Part shown: positions 53,694 through 64,000 of the stretch, in pieces
How the letters are laid out: every line of letters starts with the position of its first letter
How positions within the stretch are numbered: position 1 is the stretch's first letter
Source: Cryoendolithus antarcticus
Lineage: Eukaryota; Ascomycota; Dothideomycetes; Cladosporiales; Cladosporiaceae
Length of the DNA: 64,000 bases
Direction of reading: 5' to 3'
Assembly: GCA_002077065.1 (NCBI GenBank)
Contig: NAJO01000028.1
Coordinates: 186,001-250,000 of the forward strand
Position numbers and translations under genes: made by a program
The notes under the pieces: model-generated
Database searches by the model: none
Told to the model about the DNA's origin: nothing
What the model saw: only the letters and a program-made list of their open reading frames with translations

Positions 53694-55186
53694 TTACATA
53701 GCCACGCCTACTTGGCTCGGCGAGCTCACGCGCCACGTTCCGCCGTCTTCTACGATCTTGCCTCCGTGTAGCATTTCCACTGGTAGCAAGGGTGTGAGTC
53801 GCGACTCAGCTGTCAGACTTCTACTGTGTGTGTAGCCTTTCGATGTCGCTGTTGGCGATGATGCGAGGGTCAGGGCGGGCGACTCCGGCTCAGTCATTGA
53901 GGACTGCATCGAAGTTTGTGACAGTGGTCGTGTTTGCGCCGATGAGGGCTGGCAGCGGTAGAACGGCTCATCTGCAGTCGCAGACGAAGGCGCGGAGCCG
54001 AATCCCGAAGCGTTCATGATGCCTGACAGCCAGCCGGAGACGCGATTGGCAGACCGCGACCGATCACGGGAGGTCGCTGGTCGTGCCGGTTCTGCTTCGA
54101 GTTCAAAGGTATCGAGTCGGGGTGGCACCTCCCGCGATGTAAGTGGCCGTGAGAGGGCAGAGCCGATGTCGTTGAGTGTTTCTGATCTCGCACGAACTTC
54201 CATCTCAGGTGCGACGGCAGGGACGTGACCGCTGAATGGTTTGCCTCTTGACTCGGCACGACGCTCTTCGACGATGGTGTTCAGCTCTAGAATCTCCTGC
54301 TCGATGGAGTGCTCCGTGGTGCTGGGTCCGCCTTTCCGATTCGACTGGTCGGATCGCTTGCGCTTCAACTTCGTAGAAGCTCGAGTCGAGTCCGTCGGTG
54401 CGCGTGGTGTCGAGCTTGTCACTTTGCTCTCGGGTGCTTTTCGTCTGAGCAAGCTTGAAGACGACTTCGTGGACGTGGCCACCCTTGTCGCAGTCTGCTC
54501 TCCGGCAGCAGGCGACAGATATGCATTCAGCATGTCGGTGCTCGATCTGCTGCATCGTTGGAACGGCGTCTCGCGATTCTCGAGATACGACTCGCGTTCC
54601 GCGTCGTCGAGTAAGTGCTGCATCGAATCAGACCGTTGGCGAGGTCGAGGTGCCGCCGCTTCTGATGAAATTGCGAGGTCAGGAGCGTCGCGGAGCACTA
54701 CAGGACCCAGCCGCAGAGGCACGAGAGCGTGATGCTGCACGTGCGCTGTGAGTCGTGGGAGCGATCGGGTCCTAGTATCCGGGTACGTGAAGTCGTGTCG
54801 CGGGAGCAGTGAGCTCGAGCCAAGGTCTAGCGGCTTCAGTGAATGTCGAGATTGTGTCGCGAAGTCATCGTCGACGTCCTGACTACCGCTCTCGGACTTC
54901 TCGCCATTCGATGTCGACTTGTAGTGTGCGGTAGGTATCGAAGGTAGTGCAGTCAACGGCGGCTGCTCGTTGCAGATCTTAGCTCGTTTGGACGCTGGCG
55001 AAGGGTTAGTTACACGATCGTAGTGGCGATCAAGTCGTCGATGGCATCAAGGTGTGACATACCAGTCGCACGTTCCTTTGCACGTTCCGCAGGATGCTCG
55101 TCCTCCGTGGCAGCCGCACAGCAGCACAACAAGGTGGCCAGCCAGCCCTGGTAATGTCCTCCGTCTTCAGTAACGAAGAGGCCCAT
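53694..55186 (-). CDS. Unknown disordered protein with myristoyl/palmitoyl-like N-terminus
   Basis: Exons 55186-55063 and 54994-53694 give 474 residues; the 68-nt intron has GTATGT, a perfect CTAAC branch and CAG. The protein starts MGLFVTEDGGHYQGW and soon has LATLLCCCAAATEDE: Gly2 plus a Cys triplet suggests dual lipid anchoring. The remainder is Ser/Thr/Arg/Pro-rich and probably disordered, with a basic stretch STKLKRKRSDQSNRKGG, a short helix (EHSIEQEILELNTIVEERRA) and a C-terminal conserved-looking end (TPLLPVEMLHGGKIVEDGGT, WRVSSPSQVGVAM). I do not recognise a family. It could be a membrane-attached scaffold or signalling protein; that is inference from composition only. Confidence 0.7.
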
Positions 55187-56782
55187 TGACCTCAAACACT
55201 ATCATATCAGACACTTTCTCAGTAATGGATGAGCAACGAACAGCGAACGACAGCGTGGTCAAAGACAAGTAGACAACGACGAGACGCCACCAACGAAAGG
55301 TACAAGCGCGTCAGAAGCAGACAAGCAAGGGTAAGGCAGGAATAAAGGTAGGACGGCAGCTCGCATATGCATGCAAGAAGCAAATGAAAAGGCCGTAAGA
55401 AAGACCGGACTCGAACCAGCCCAAAGGTATGCCGGGGCTAGAATTTTTACAGGTCTTCGGTGGCATGTGCAGGATTTCTCATCTCGCAGCAAGCTCTCAG
55501 CCCACACCTCACAAGAACAAAGGAAAGCTCACCTCACTCCCGCACCGACCAATGCCAGATACCGTCCGTGAGAGCATGCCTGAAGTGTCCTCAGTACGCG
55601 ATTGCTCCAGCCATCAGCATCTTGAAACACGAAATCCTCCGCCCCAAGGCGTGTGCGTGTGGGCAAAGCGACTGCCAGCGCCCAAGCCGTCGGGTCACGG
55701 CGACTGTCGCACAACATCCGCGTACATGCGTCTAGCAAGGACGGTAGTGCAAAATGCTCGAGCCGGCGAATCAGCGCGAGCTGGGCGCTGCGAGAGCGTG
55801 GCGCAAGGCGACTGGCTGTCAGTGATATTGCCGTTGCCGTCAGAGCGTAAGCAACAGGCGAGGGAGGTGAGGTGAAGTGTGAGAGCAGGGATTGGTGATC
55901 AGACGAAGCTTGAATCTTGAAGGATTGCCGCTATGGTCTTGGCAGGTCTGTATGAGACATCATTGGGTGAGTTGAGATGGATGGCGCCTGCACGTATGAC
56001 GACGACGAGGGAGCGGAAGCGATTGGACTTGCAGTATGTGTGAGCGGAGAATTTGACGAGGTGATCTTCCCGAGGTATCAGCCTTGCGTCTGCCGGGTCA
56101 TTGCCTGTTCCTGTCACGTATGCGGCAGGAAGCGAAGGAGATGCACAAAGTGTGCCTATAGGGTGCTGCCATATGAAGATGATTTGGCAAGCAGTCATTT
56201 CTGAACGAGATCAATCCAGCTGCATCAGCACAGTACTTCACTGTTTCGCCCTTAACAGACAGGGGCGGACTCAGAGAATCATCTGCCACTTTTGGGTGTC
56301 TAGCGGGCACTGCCTCCCAGGACTAGTAGTCTCATGAGCATGTTCATAGTAGCTGAAGCGCGGCCCAGACTTTAGGAGTGGTGAAGATAACGATGTTTGT
56401 TGGCAAGAAGGCAAGCGACTTGGTCATGTTGCTTCACGCGAGTGTCGACTGCACACCCTCGCACACTTGTGATGATTCATGATCGCGCACACAATGCTCA
56501 CTAGATCTGCAACGCCAGGAGACAACTCCGTAAGCCTTTTCAATCGTGCTTGCGCATGACCTCGCGATATAAGCGCAGACCTGATCGAAGTCTAGTTATA
56601 AGATGTTGGTGAAAGGGTCGGCATTCTTACACCGAACTCAGTAAAGCTGCGCCGCTAATCCCTGGCCTCGGTCTTGCGATGGGACACTCCTCGGACGCTG
56701 GCTGCCTTATCAGAAGTCGAGATCGCGCGCTGAAGTATGGTTACATCTCGACACCACTACCGGTGTCATGGCCTTCAAGCGC
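55187..56782. other. Gene-poor stretch
   Basis: About 1.6 kb without a supported gene; it holds the promoter of the unknown gene at 53694-55186 and the 3' side of the OM14-like gene. A tRNA B-box-like sequence near 55405 lacks the rest of a tRNA. Open frames up to 148 codons have low-complexity, shadow-like translations. Confidence 0.4.
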
Positions 56783-57482
56783 TCACTTCTTTGGTGGGTA
56801 CTTGTTCGTAAACAGCCATCTGCGACCGTGTTAGCTTCTGTCGACACCGCCGTGGAAGCACGAGAACTACTCACGAGCTCACGAAGTAGTCAGCCGTAGC
56901 CAGAAGACCCACGACACCCGCATACGCCCCAGCAACCTTCCAGGTCAGCTCACCGGCCTGGTGCTTCCTGTACCCGCCCACGCCCAGGACACCAGCCACT
57001 GCCGCAATCACGAACATATTGCCAATGACAACGGGGTTCCCCTTGTTCCTCTCTGCCCAGTCCTCGCCCTTCTTCAAGTCCTTCTTCGCCTCTCTGCCGA
57101 CCTCCTTAGCTTTCTTCTCCGCCTTGTCGGCGTACACCTTGGCATCATGCGCTGCCTCGTCAAAGTCCTGCTTCCCCTCCTTCTTCACCTGCTTGTAAGT
57201 CTGGTTCGCCTCCTGGCCGAGTTGATTCACCTTGGCCTTGGTGTCCTTCTTGGCCTCCTCATACTTCGGCTTCGCGTCCCGCGCGAGATCATCAGCGGCA
57301 GACTCGGCTTTGCGGCCAAAATCTTCTGCGGATTTCTCAGCCGCGTCGGCGGTTTCGGAGAGCGGGTCGTCGGAGCTGTTCTGTGACATGGTGGAGGAGG
57401 GGACTGATTTCACACCGTAGACGCTGTCGAGTGTGTGGACAGAGGAGTCGTCGTGCGCGATTTCGGGGATGGGGTCGGGCAT
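56783..57482 (-). CDS. OM14-like mitochondrial outer-membrane protein
   Basis: Exons 57482-56875 and 56819-56783 give 214 residues. The 55-nt intron (GTGAGT...GCAG) replaces an early TGA and adds SWLFTNKYPPKK. The N-terminal 130 residues are highly charged, Lys/Glu/Ala-rich helix (KYEEAKKDTKAKVNQLGQEA). Two membrane segments follow: NPVVIGNMFVIAAVAGVLGV and AGAYAGVVGLLATADYFVSS, with GYRKHQAGELTWKV between. This C-terminal pair with the NKYPP end matches what I recall of fungal OM14-type proteins of the mitochondrial outer membrane. In yeast OM14 helps bind the nascent chain-associated complex at mitochondria. An internal ATG (MSQNSSDDP) could be an alternative start. It is divergent from the UCH gene. 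Confidence 0.75.
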
Positions 57483-57986
57483 CCTGACACAAACTCAGTA
57501 TGGTCGCGTGTCATGTTGCACAAGCTGGCGGAGTCATACTTCTCTTCATCTGATTGTTGAGGGCCTTTGGCCGCGATATCCTGCACTTATCAGCTATCTT
57601 GTCCACTGCCGTACAGCGTTGGTACGCGTAGTGTTGAGATTATCCATACCGCATAGCTCATCTCGCCGTTGCTGTTGCTGCTGCGATTCTGCTCTTCGGC
57701 GCGCAAGTCTTCGATCGAGTTTGGTCTGTCGAGGATAGATGCCATGGCCAACGCAAGGGGCGCGCTATCAAGCTATACCTGCTTGCTGTGCTGTGCGGGA
57801 GGTTGGTGTGGGCGTGGCATGTGATACGCGCTTCCCCGAACTCTACCGCAGAATGATGTCACCCAAATTGGCAGGAGCCATGGTAATCACCAAACACTCC
57901 CACTTGATTCGCATGCACTGCAGTATCATGTGATTTGTGGGTAGCGCATATTACCGCTACGCTCCTTGAGGCCATACTTCGTCAAC
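57483..57986. promoter_or_regulatory. Divergent promoter region OM14-like/UCH37
   Basis: About 500 bp between divergent starts. No gene and no specific site recognised. Confidence 0.4.
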
Positions 57987-59096
57987 ATGTCAGGCGGATG
58001 GAACACAATAGAGTCGGACGCCGTGCGTAGGCCTCTCCCTCCCATACCTCCTACCACATTGACCCTATGCTGACTGACTTACCAGGGCGTCTTCACATAC
58101 CTGATCGATTCACTCGGCGTCAAGAATGTTCAATTTGAAGAGCTGATCTCACTTGACCCGGACTCGCTTCAAGCTCTCAACCCGCTGGGTGTCATTTTCT
58201 TGTTCAAGTACCCTACTGGAGAGAAAGCTACTGCCGACAAACCACTCGATGGCGAATTTGACTTCGACGCGGTGGACTCGCAAGACGACGATGAGAGGGT
58301 GTGGTTCGCAGCTCAGACGATACAAAACGCTTGTGGCACTCAGGCACTACTAAGCGTGCTGCTGAACAAGGCCGGCGATCCTGATGACGGCGGCATAGAC
58401 ATCGGACCCAATCTTGGCGACTTCAAAGAGTTCACTGCAGTATTCCCTGCAGATGTGCGTACATCGTTTCTGCCTTGTGTGGCACCGGATCGCTAATCAA
58501 TCACTGTACAGCTCCGCGGCGAAGCGCTCTCGAACTCGGACCTCATTCGCGAAACCCACAACTCCTTCGCCCGCAGCAGTCCCTTCACCTCCGATGCCAC
58601 TCGATACGCCGGCGAAGACGACGACGTCTTCCATTTCATCGCCTACACGAGCATCAATTCGACGCTTTACGAGCTAGATGGCCTCCAGCCTGCACCCATA
58701 CGCCATGGTGATGCCGGAGCCTGTCCGTCCGAGATCTTCGCCGATGCTGTAGTACCTGTGCTACAGCGACGCATCGAGCGGTACCCGGCAGGTGAGATCA
58801 GGTTCAATCTGCTGGCAATGTGCGAGGACTTGAGGGTACGAGCGAAGGAGGTTGGTGATGCCGAGGGACTGGAACGGGAAGAGGCAAAGAGACGTGAGTG
58901 GAGGTGGGAAAATGCTCTCCGGAGACACAACTTTGTAGGATTCATTGGTGAGGTCATGAAGGGTGTCACTGCGCAGAAGCTGGAAGAGGGAAGTCATGAG
59001 GTGTGGATTGAGGACGCCAAGAAGGCCACACAGAAGCGAGTAGAGGACAGGAAGAACAAGGGTGGAGTCGGAGGGGATGAGATGGACATATCATGA
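57987..59096 (+). CDS. uch2: Ubiquitin C-terminal hydrolase, UCH37/UCHL5 type
   Basis: Exons 57987-58022, 58086-58454 and 58512-59096 give 329 residues; introns are 63 and 57 nt, all junctions in phase 0. The start MSGGWNTIESDAGVFTYLID is the family's conserved beginning. Catalytic Cys is about residue 95 (AAQTIQNACGTQALLSVLLN), His about 176 (DDDVFHFIAYTS), followed by the Asp in LYELDGLQPAPIRHG. The C-terminal helical extension (RREWRWENALRRHNFVGFIG) is typical of UCH37 and distinguishes it from short UCH-L1/Yuh1 enzymes. UCH37 proteins associate with the proteasome and remove ubiquitin from chains. Whether this fungal one binds the proteasome cannot be told from sequence alone. Confidence 0.95.
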
Positions 59097-59638
59097 GCTT
59101 GATAGAGGCTGCCATGCTGGACGAGAGAGTGAACATCAGAGGCTTGCACTGACCCCCAAGAGCGAGTCGAAGCCTGAAGCCTTGAGCTACGGCTAAGCTG
59201 AGCCTCAGACGATGCGAAAAACTGCATATACGGACAGATCGCGAATATCTACGACCTCGAGGCCGGACAGAGTGGACTAATCTCTGAGTGAGCACCATCC
59301 TGCAGAGCTACGACTATGAAGCGGACTATCAATCCTCCGATCATGTTCGATCGGGCCGAGGAGCCACAACACGCACTGCAAAAGGCAGGTGGAAATGCCG
59401 CTACAGCTTGCATGAGCTCCACACAATATTTCTCACATGCCGTCACTCACGCGTTTCCAGTGGCACAGATCAGCGATAGACGCGACTTCAGCCTCAATGC
59501 CTTCACCGCAATGCAACGATATATGCACCTGTAGGCCCACGACAGCACGATAAGTATATTGATCTCTTTCTTGCCCACTTTAGTCTCACCATTTGCCTCC
59601 TTCGGCTGTTTGCAATACCTGACGCAGTCTCCACGACC
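59097..59638. other. Intergenic region
   Basis: About 540 bp holding the UCH37 3' end and the aldo-keto reductase promoter. No gene seen. Confidence 0.4.
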
Positions 59639-60743
59639 ATGTCCGTCCCCAATGACCTTCCTAAGATGCAATACCGTTTCCTCGGGAATTCAGGCCTCCA
59701 AGTCTCCTGCATATCCATCGGCGGCTGGCTCACCTACGGCGGTCATGTAGCGAATGAGAACACATTTGCCTGCATGAAAGCTGCGTATGATGTGGGCATC
59801 AATTTCTTTGACTGCGCTGAGGGCTACGCCGGTGGCGAGAGCGAGAAAGTCATGGGTGAGGCTATCAAGAAGTACGGCTGGAAACGCAACGACTATGTCA
59901 TCTCCACCAAGATTAACTGGGGAGCTGCGAACGGTGACAACCCAGTGAACAATGGTGGTCTCAGCAGGAAGCATTTGGTCGAGGGGACGAAAGCGAGTTT
60001 GGAGCGATTGGGCTTGGACTACGTGGATCTCCTGTACGCACATCGCCCGGATAGGCACACGCCTATGGAGGAGATTGTCAGGGGCTTCAACTACTTGATT
60101 GACACGGGCAAGAAGTTCTACTGGGGTACTTCTGAGTGGAACGCCGATGAGATCGAGCGCGCACACCATGTGGCTGCTAAGCTCAACCTGATCGCTCCCA
60201 TTATGGAGCAGCCGCAGTACAACATGCTCGTACGAGAGCGCTGCGAGAAGGAGTATTCTCTGCTTTACAAAGAGTACAATCTAGCACTTACGCCCTTCAG
60301 CCCGCTGAAGTCAGGCATTCTCACCGGCAAGGTACGCTCCTCTCACGCTACTATCTTTGACGTGCCGATGCTAATCTCCTCACTCGCAGTACAACGACGG
60401 CATCCCCTCTGACTCCCGATTCGGGCACAAATCCGATGACCACTACATCAAGTCCATGCAAGCGAAATTCGGCACCGACGACTGGGAATCTGAGCTCAAG
60501 AAAGTCGCCGCATTGAAGCCCATCGCCGACAAACTTGAGACTTCACAGGGTAGGTTGGCGATGGCGTGGGTGCTCAAGAACCCCCACGTGGCTTCTGCGA
60601 TCACTGGCGCGAGTCGGCCGGAGCAGGTGTACGACTCTGTGAAGGCAATTGATTTGCTGCCGAAGCTGACGGAGGAGGTGATGAAGGAGATTGATGAGGT
60701 GTTGGGGAACAAGCCGGAGGCATTTACTATGAGGTTCTCATAG
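59639..60743 (+). CDS. Aldo-keto reductase, potassium-channel beta-subunit type
   Basis: Exons 59639-60331 and 60390-60743 give 348 residues; the 58-nt intron (GTACGC...GCAG) joins GILTGK to YNDGIPSDSRFG. Start MSVPNDLPKMQYRFLGNSGL. The catalytic set is visible: Asp and Tyr in INFFDCAEGYAGGESEKVMG, Lys in VISTKINWG, His in LLYAHRPDR. NADPH-binding parts include GTSEWNADEIERAHHVAAKL and TPFSPLKSGILTGK. The segment from MEQPQYNMLVRERCEKEYSL resembles Kv-beta (AKR6) proteins, which fungi carry as soluble oxidoreductases. The natural substrate is unknown. The C-terminus TMRFS may be a weak end signal but is not a clear peroxisomal tag. Confidence 0.92.
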
Positions 60744-61124
60744 ACGACGTTGTGGTAAGAACATACTGTTCGCTTGAAATCAGCCAGGCGAGCACAGTCT
60801 ATCCACCTATCTAAAGTTGCCATCGGAAGTAATATCAGCGACTGTGCGGCACTATGCTTTACATCTCGCTGCCCGTGTATCTATCGTGGTCTTCGTGCTA
60901 GCTCATCGTATCGTTCGTGGCCATCATGGAAAAGCCTTGAAATTCTACATACGTGCACTTTGCTTTCATCTTGCTCTCGAAAGTTGCACCGTCGTTGCCG
61001 AGGTTCGGGGAGCTGAACTGTTGACAGCACAATGCATCGTCAATTACGATTGCATTCGCCGCCTAGCATATCAGATTTCTAGGTGCCCTATCATACTCGA
61101 CCGGAGTGTGGAATTCGATCAATC
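60744..61124. other. Intergenic region
   Basis: About 380 bp. Promoter side of the hydrolase gene. No gene seen. Confidence 0.4.
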
Positions 61125-62231
61125 ATGGCCGGCAACTCGACCTTCACCTGGCGGAAGAATCTCACGCTCGACTCCAAAGTCTCTCCCTTCGACTCTCCCT
61201 TACCAGCAACGCACAGTGCCTTCAAAGACATTAAACCCGTATCATGGCGCCGCTACAACATCGCCGGCATCCTCCTAACAATCTACGGTCTCGATGAACT
61301 CACAACGCACGACTCAGTGACCTGTCTTTGGCTCCTCCATGGACGAGGCGACACCCAAGATTCCATGTCCTTCACAGCAGCCGCTTTCCTCAGTACCTGG
61401 AACTCGAAACGGAAACCTCACGACCGCGGACTCATCTGCGTATGCTTTGATCAACGCAACCACGGGAGTCGAATGATCGACAATCTTGCCAATGAGTCTT
61501 GGAAAGGTGGCAACCCGACGCATGGACCTGATATGTTCACTTTGTTCTCGGGCACAGCGAGCGATGTGTCGATGCTGATCACGCATCTGCCTGCCTATGT
61601 GCCTTTTACGCCTGCAGAGTATTGGTGCGGTGGTGTTAGTCTGGGAGGTCACGCGAGCTGGCATGCTGTGCTGCACGATCCAAGGATTACGGCTGCGATC
61701 ATAGTGATCGGATGTGCGGATTATGTGCGATTAATGACTGATCGAGCAGTGAGAAGTAAGCTGGGTACGTGTATGGACTCAGATCCACCGGGAAGAAATT
61801 TCCTAGGATCGAAGGACTTCCCTCGATCACTCGTCGAAGCCGTCGAGCGACTCGATCCCGCTGGGCTGTTGCTTGGTGAGCTTGATACCGTGACCGGTGA
61901 TGACCATCTGCACATTCCGTCGGACGCTGAGATCACGCGTCTAAAGCCAATCATGCGGGAGAAGCTGGCCGGGAAGAAGCTGCTCATACTGAGTGGTGGC
62001 AAAGATCGATTGGTGCCATACGAGCAAAGCGAGCCATTCCTGACGTGGCTCAAGAAGGCCATCGACACCAGGAGTGGGTGGTGTGATGATCAGGGAACTG
62101 AAGTCGAGGACATCGTCGATCCGACGGGACGACATGAGTTCTCGGCGCCGATGCGGCGAGAGGCTGAGAGGTGGTTATCTGACCGGCTTGCAGATGCATC
62201 GAGTAGGGGAGGTAGGGATAGTAAGATATGA
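61125..62231 (+). CDS. Alpha/beta hydrolase of unknown substrate
   Basis: 368 residues, one exon, starting MAGNSTFTWRKNLTLDSKVS; an upstream extension has only a GTG. The fold is clear: oxyanion-type LWLLHGRGDTQDSM, ICVCFDQRNHGSRMIDN, the nucleophile elbow YWCGGVSLGGHASWHAV (Ser near residue 174), acid Asp in ILSGGKDRLVPYEQS, and His in VDPTGRHEFSAPM. No signal peptide is seen, so it is probably cytosolic. It resembles fungal hydrolases loosely annotated as dienelactone hydrolase- or Fsh-like, but I cannot place the substrate. It converges with the coiled-coil gene. Confidence 0.85.
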   Translation: MAGNSTFTWRKNLTLDSKVSPFDSPLPATHSAFKDIKPVSWRRYNIAGILLTIYGLDELTTHDSVTCLWLLHGRGDTQDSMSFTAAAFLSTWNSKRKPHDRGLICVCFDQRNHGSRMIDNLANESWKGGNPTHGPDMFTLFSGTASDVSMLITHLPAYVPFTPAEYWCGGVSLGGHASWHAVLHDPRITAAIIVIGCADYVRLMTDRAVRSKLGTCMDSDPPGRNFLGSKDFPRSLVEAVERLDPAGLLLGELDTVTGDDHLHIPSDAEITRLKPIMREKLAGKKLLILSGGKDRLVPYEQSEPFLTWLKKAIDTRSGWCDDQGTEVEDIVDPTGRHEFSAPMRREAERWLSDRLADASSRGGRDSKI

Positions 62232-62581
62232 GCTGTTCTTCGCCCTGTCACATCAGCCCCTCGAATGTCCGTCGGCTGCTTCGTCCCAGGCCGGAATGTT
62301 CAGCCATGTTTGGTTGGTCGCGTGTGTTAGTTGAGAGTGACCCTGTGACTGGCCGCCCGGGAACAACTTTTCACGGCGCTGGGTCGTACTTGCCCTACAT
62401 GAAAGCTGATCGCTCGAGTGCGTGCATGCAAGTTCTTACCGGTGCGTGCTACACACTTCAAGTAAATTACCATGGACATACAAACCGAGGGTATAGGTTG
62501 CCGTGAGGCTATCCATCTTTCCGAACACCAGACGCCGTTGATTCAAGTCTCCTGCGTCCTGCAGCGGTGCTGCAACAACGC
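62232..62581. other. Convergent intergenic region
   Basis: About 350 bp between two convergent genes; 3' untranslated regions. No gene seen. Confidence 0.4.
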
Positions 62582-63124
62582 TCACCCAATTCTCCTCTCG
62601 AGCATCTCCACCCTTGCGCGGAAGCTTCGCACGATCTCTCGTATCCTCCTGATCTTATCGAACTCATTCTCAAGTTCATCGATCTGGTGCAAGATAGCTC
62701 TGAAGCGCGCGATCTCGGCATCTGCCATCTCAATCTCGTTGCCAGCGCGGTCGTACTGCGTCTGTGTCGCAATCTCGGTAGCACGATTGAGCTACACAGG
62801 TATCAGTACACCATGGCCACATGACTTCGGACCATCCATGGAACCACATACCTGCTCGAGCCTCTGCTGTATCGCGCCCATGACCCGCTCCAGGTGCCTT
62901 CCAAGCAGCGTCAGGCTCCCCGGATCGAGCAGCAGTCTTCCCTGTGAGCTCGCCTGTGATCCAGCCGAGCTTCGCGCTTGCTGGTGCGCGAGCTGCTGGT
63001 GCTGCCGCAGGGTTGCCACATCTTGTGCGGTGAGACCTAGATTGGTATCCGGAATCGACGTCGGGGGGCTCGGCGCAGCGGACGACGATGCTTGAGGTCG
63101 CGATCGAGATGATGTTTGAGGCAT
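62582..63124 (-). CDS. Small coiled-coil protein
   Basis: Exons 63124-62852 and 62791-62582 give 160 residues; the 60-nt intron (GTATGT...GTAG) is in phase 0 and joins AIQQRLEQ to LNRATEIATQ. After a Ser/Pro/Gln-rich N-terminus (MPQTSSRSRPQASSSAAPSP) the last 90 residues form a continuous heptad-like helix: RHLERVMGAIQQRLEQ, TQTQYDRAGNEIEMADAEIA, ILHQIDELENEFDKIRRIRE and IVRSFRARVEMLERRIG. Size and layout fit small subunits of vesicle-trafficking or kinetochore complexes; a BLOC-1-type subunit is one possibility, but I cannot confirm it. The matched splice signals and unbroken coiled coil across the junction support the gene model. Confidence 0.72.
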
Positions 63125-63573
63125 GTAGTGATGCGGCGGCCGGCGCCATTGAGTTTGTGATCATACAGAGACTCGAATCACTGTTCTCGGCAGTTTGTTG
63201 CTTTTGCTACTCTTGCGAAATCTCGCTGCGTCTGGTCTGGTCCCCTCCGATCATGGCGATGGCTCCGTGTCACACAGGCGCAAAGCCTCCTTCACCACCT
63301 GGACACGCGAGTGTTGGAATAAGCGAGTCACTTAGCTTTTCCGGTGAGGACGTGCAGTCGCAATGTCGCCGCCGAGGCGTTGTAGCACAGGTCCCATTGC
63401 GGTGGGTACTTTGCGACCTTGTCGATGCGGAGTTCAGCGTCCGCCGCTAGTGAGCGCGCGCCTATCCCACGCTTTGATGCCAAAGACCAAAAGATTGTGA
63501 GCAACGCCAGTAGATGAGCCTCCGCAGGGCTATGTATCTGCTGGGCTAGGCGCAAAAGGCAAAACATCATCCA
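63125..63573. other. Intergenic region
   Basis: About 450 bp between the coiled-coil gene's start and the tRNA. No gene supported. Confidence 0.4.
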
Positions 63574-63679
63574 CGACACCTAAGAGATTCGAACTCTTGC
63601 TCCCGAGGGAACTGCCTAGGACTGCTTGCTACAGATGTAGGATAGCAGGGCAGCGCGTTAACCACTCCGCCAAAGTGCC
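63574..63679 (-). tRNA. tRNA-Ser(GCT) with 25-nt intron
   Basis: Read on the minus strand: acceptor GGCACTT pairs with AGGTGTC (one G-U in each half), discriminator G. The D stem is GCG/CGC with GTGG in the loop; the anticodon stem is CTGCC/GGCAG with loop CTGCTAA, anticodon GCT. The long variable arm TCCC/GGGA marks a serine tRNA; the T arm is AAGAG-TTCGAAT-CTCTT. The mature length is 81 nt. The intron (63642-63618) sits one base after the anticodon, the standard nuclear tRNA position. Confidence 0.92.
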
Positions 63680-63753
63680 GATTAACATAGATGAGAGACA
63701 AATCAAATATAAAATCGTATGACCGAAACGACGTAGAAACCACGGAAACTTAC

Positions 63754-64000
63754 CAGAAGCCCAACGGACGCACTTCAGTTGGGCGCTCTTAGGATCAGTC
63801 CTGTCACTCACGTCCTGCCACCAGATCGTCACGCGCTCTATCTCGTTGTCTCCTTCGAAACTGAAGGCCCTTGGCTCCTGGTACTGCGGCACAGCCACTC
63901 CGCTCTTGTCAGAGATCCGTCTCCACAGGCGCAGTCGTTCCGCATGATGACTGGCAGCTGAGTAACATTCAAGGTCTTTGGTCCGGAGCAACAAATACGA
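63754..64000 (-). CDS. Partial exon of an unidentified gene cut by the window edge
   Basis: An open frame enters from the right edge and reads through SHHAERLRLWRRISDKSGVA, ISDKSGVAVPQYQEPRAFSF and ERVTIWWQDVSDRTDPKSAQ to a GTAAGT donor whose first base is 63753. Composition and the good donor suggest an internal exon of a minus-strand gene that starts outside the window. No acceptor before the tRNA was obvious, so the next exon, or the gene end, is unresolved. I do not recognise the protein. Confidence 0.4.

Noticed and set aside
55390..55480. tRNA-like sequence: on the minus strand GGTTCGAGTCC matches a B box, with GTAAAAA upstream like a Tyr anticodon loop
   Set aside because: No acceptor stem pairing, no D arm and no A box at a proper distance. 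At best a tRNA fragment.
1..64000. CRISPR arrays, rRNA genes, telomere repeats, or a secondary-metabolite core gene
   Set aside because: I saw no regularly spaced repeats, no rRNA sequence, no telomeric TTAGGG runs and no PKS, NRPS or terpene synthase motifs.

Overview
This window is nuclear DNA of a filamentous ascomycete, most likely a Dothideomycete. The protein set (ERMES subunit, ergosterol C-22 desaturase, eEF3, Kre6-type glucan synthesis protein, Sec7, Spo14-type phospholipase D) is fungal. Introns are short (about 50-65 nt, with CTRAY branch sites close to the acceptor), and genes lie about 2-3 kb apart on both strands. The assignment below subphylum level is inference.

Left part (1-11.9 kb): an interrupted reading frame of unknown function; a three-exon gene for a 64-residue hydrophobic protein; a divergent leucine-catabolism pair (isovaleryl-CoA dehydrogenase and methylcrotonoyl-CoA carboxylase beta subunit) sharing a 338-bp promoter; a fungal transcription-factor-like frame without an intact zinc cluster; and a secreted glucoamylase with an N-terminal CBM21-like starch-binding domain.

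Middle (11.9-34.3 kb): phospholipase D, inositol-pentakisphosphate 2-kinase, an Ecm15/MTH1187-family protein, MDM34 divergent from ERG5, a lysine-rich protein whose frame continues past a TGA, an MDR oxidoreductase with a GC-AG intron, eEF3 and KRE6. A miniature inverted-repeat element occurs in three copies (about 8.2, 11.3 and 26.7 kb); two copies start 0 and 4 bp after a stop codon.

36-45 kb: a tandem array of seven diverged paralogues, all on the minus strand, with an F-box-like N-terminus and a cysteine-rich C-terminal segment. Copies 1, 3, 5 and 7 are intact; copies 2, 4 and 6 carry a nonsense codon, two frameshifts and one frameshift. This is the least explained part of the window and the best candidate for something undescribed.

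Right part (45-64 kb): pyruvate dehydrogenase E2 divergent from the Arf-GEF SEC7, a candidate lipid-anchored unknown protein, an OM14-like mitochondrial outer-membrane protein divergent from a UCH37-type deubiquitinase, an aldo-keto reductase, an alpha/beta hydrolase, a coiled-coil protein, an intron-containing tRNA-Ser(GCT), and an exon cut by the right edge.

Functional links: mitochondrial metabolism and mitochondrial membrane biology recur (leucine breakdown, PDH E2, MDM34, OM14-like), together with secretory and phospholipid signalling (Sec7, PLD, IPK1). No operon-like organisation is implied; the clear shared control regions are the divergent promoters. Exon junctions were placed by hand from GT-AG signals, frame continuity and family similarity.
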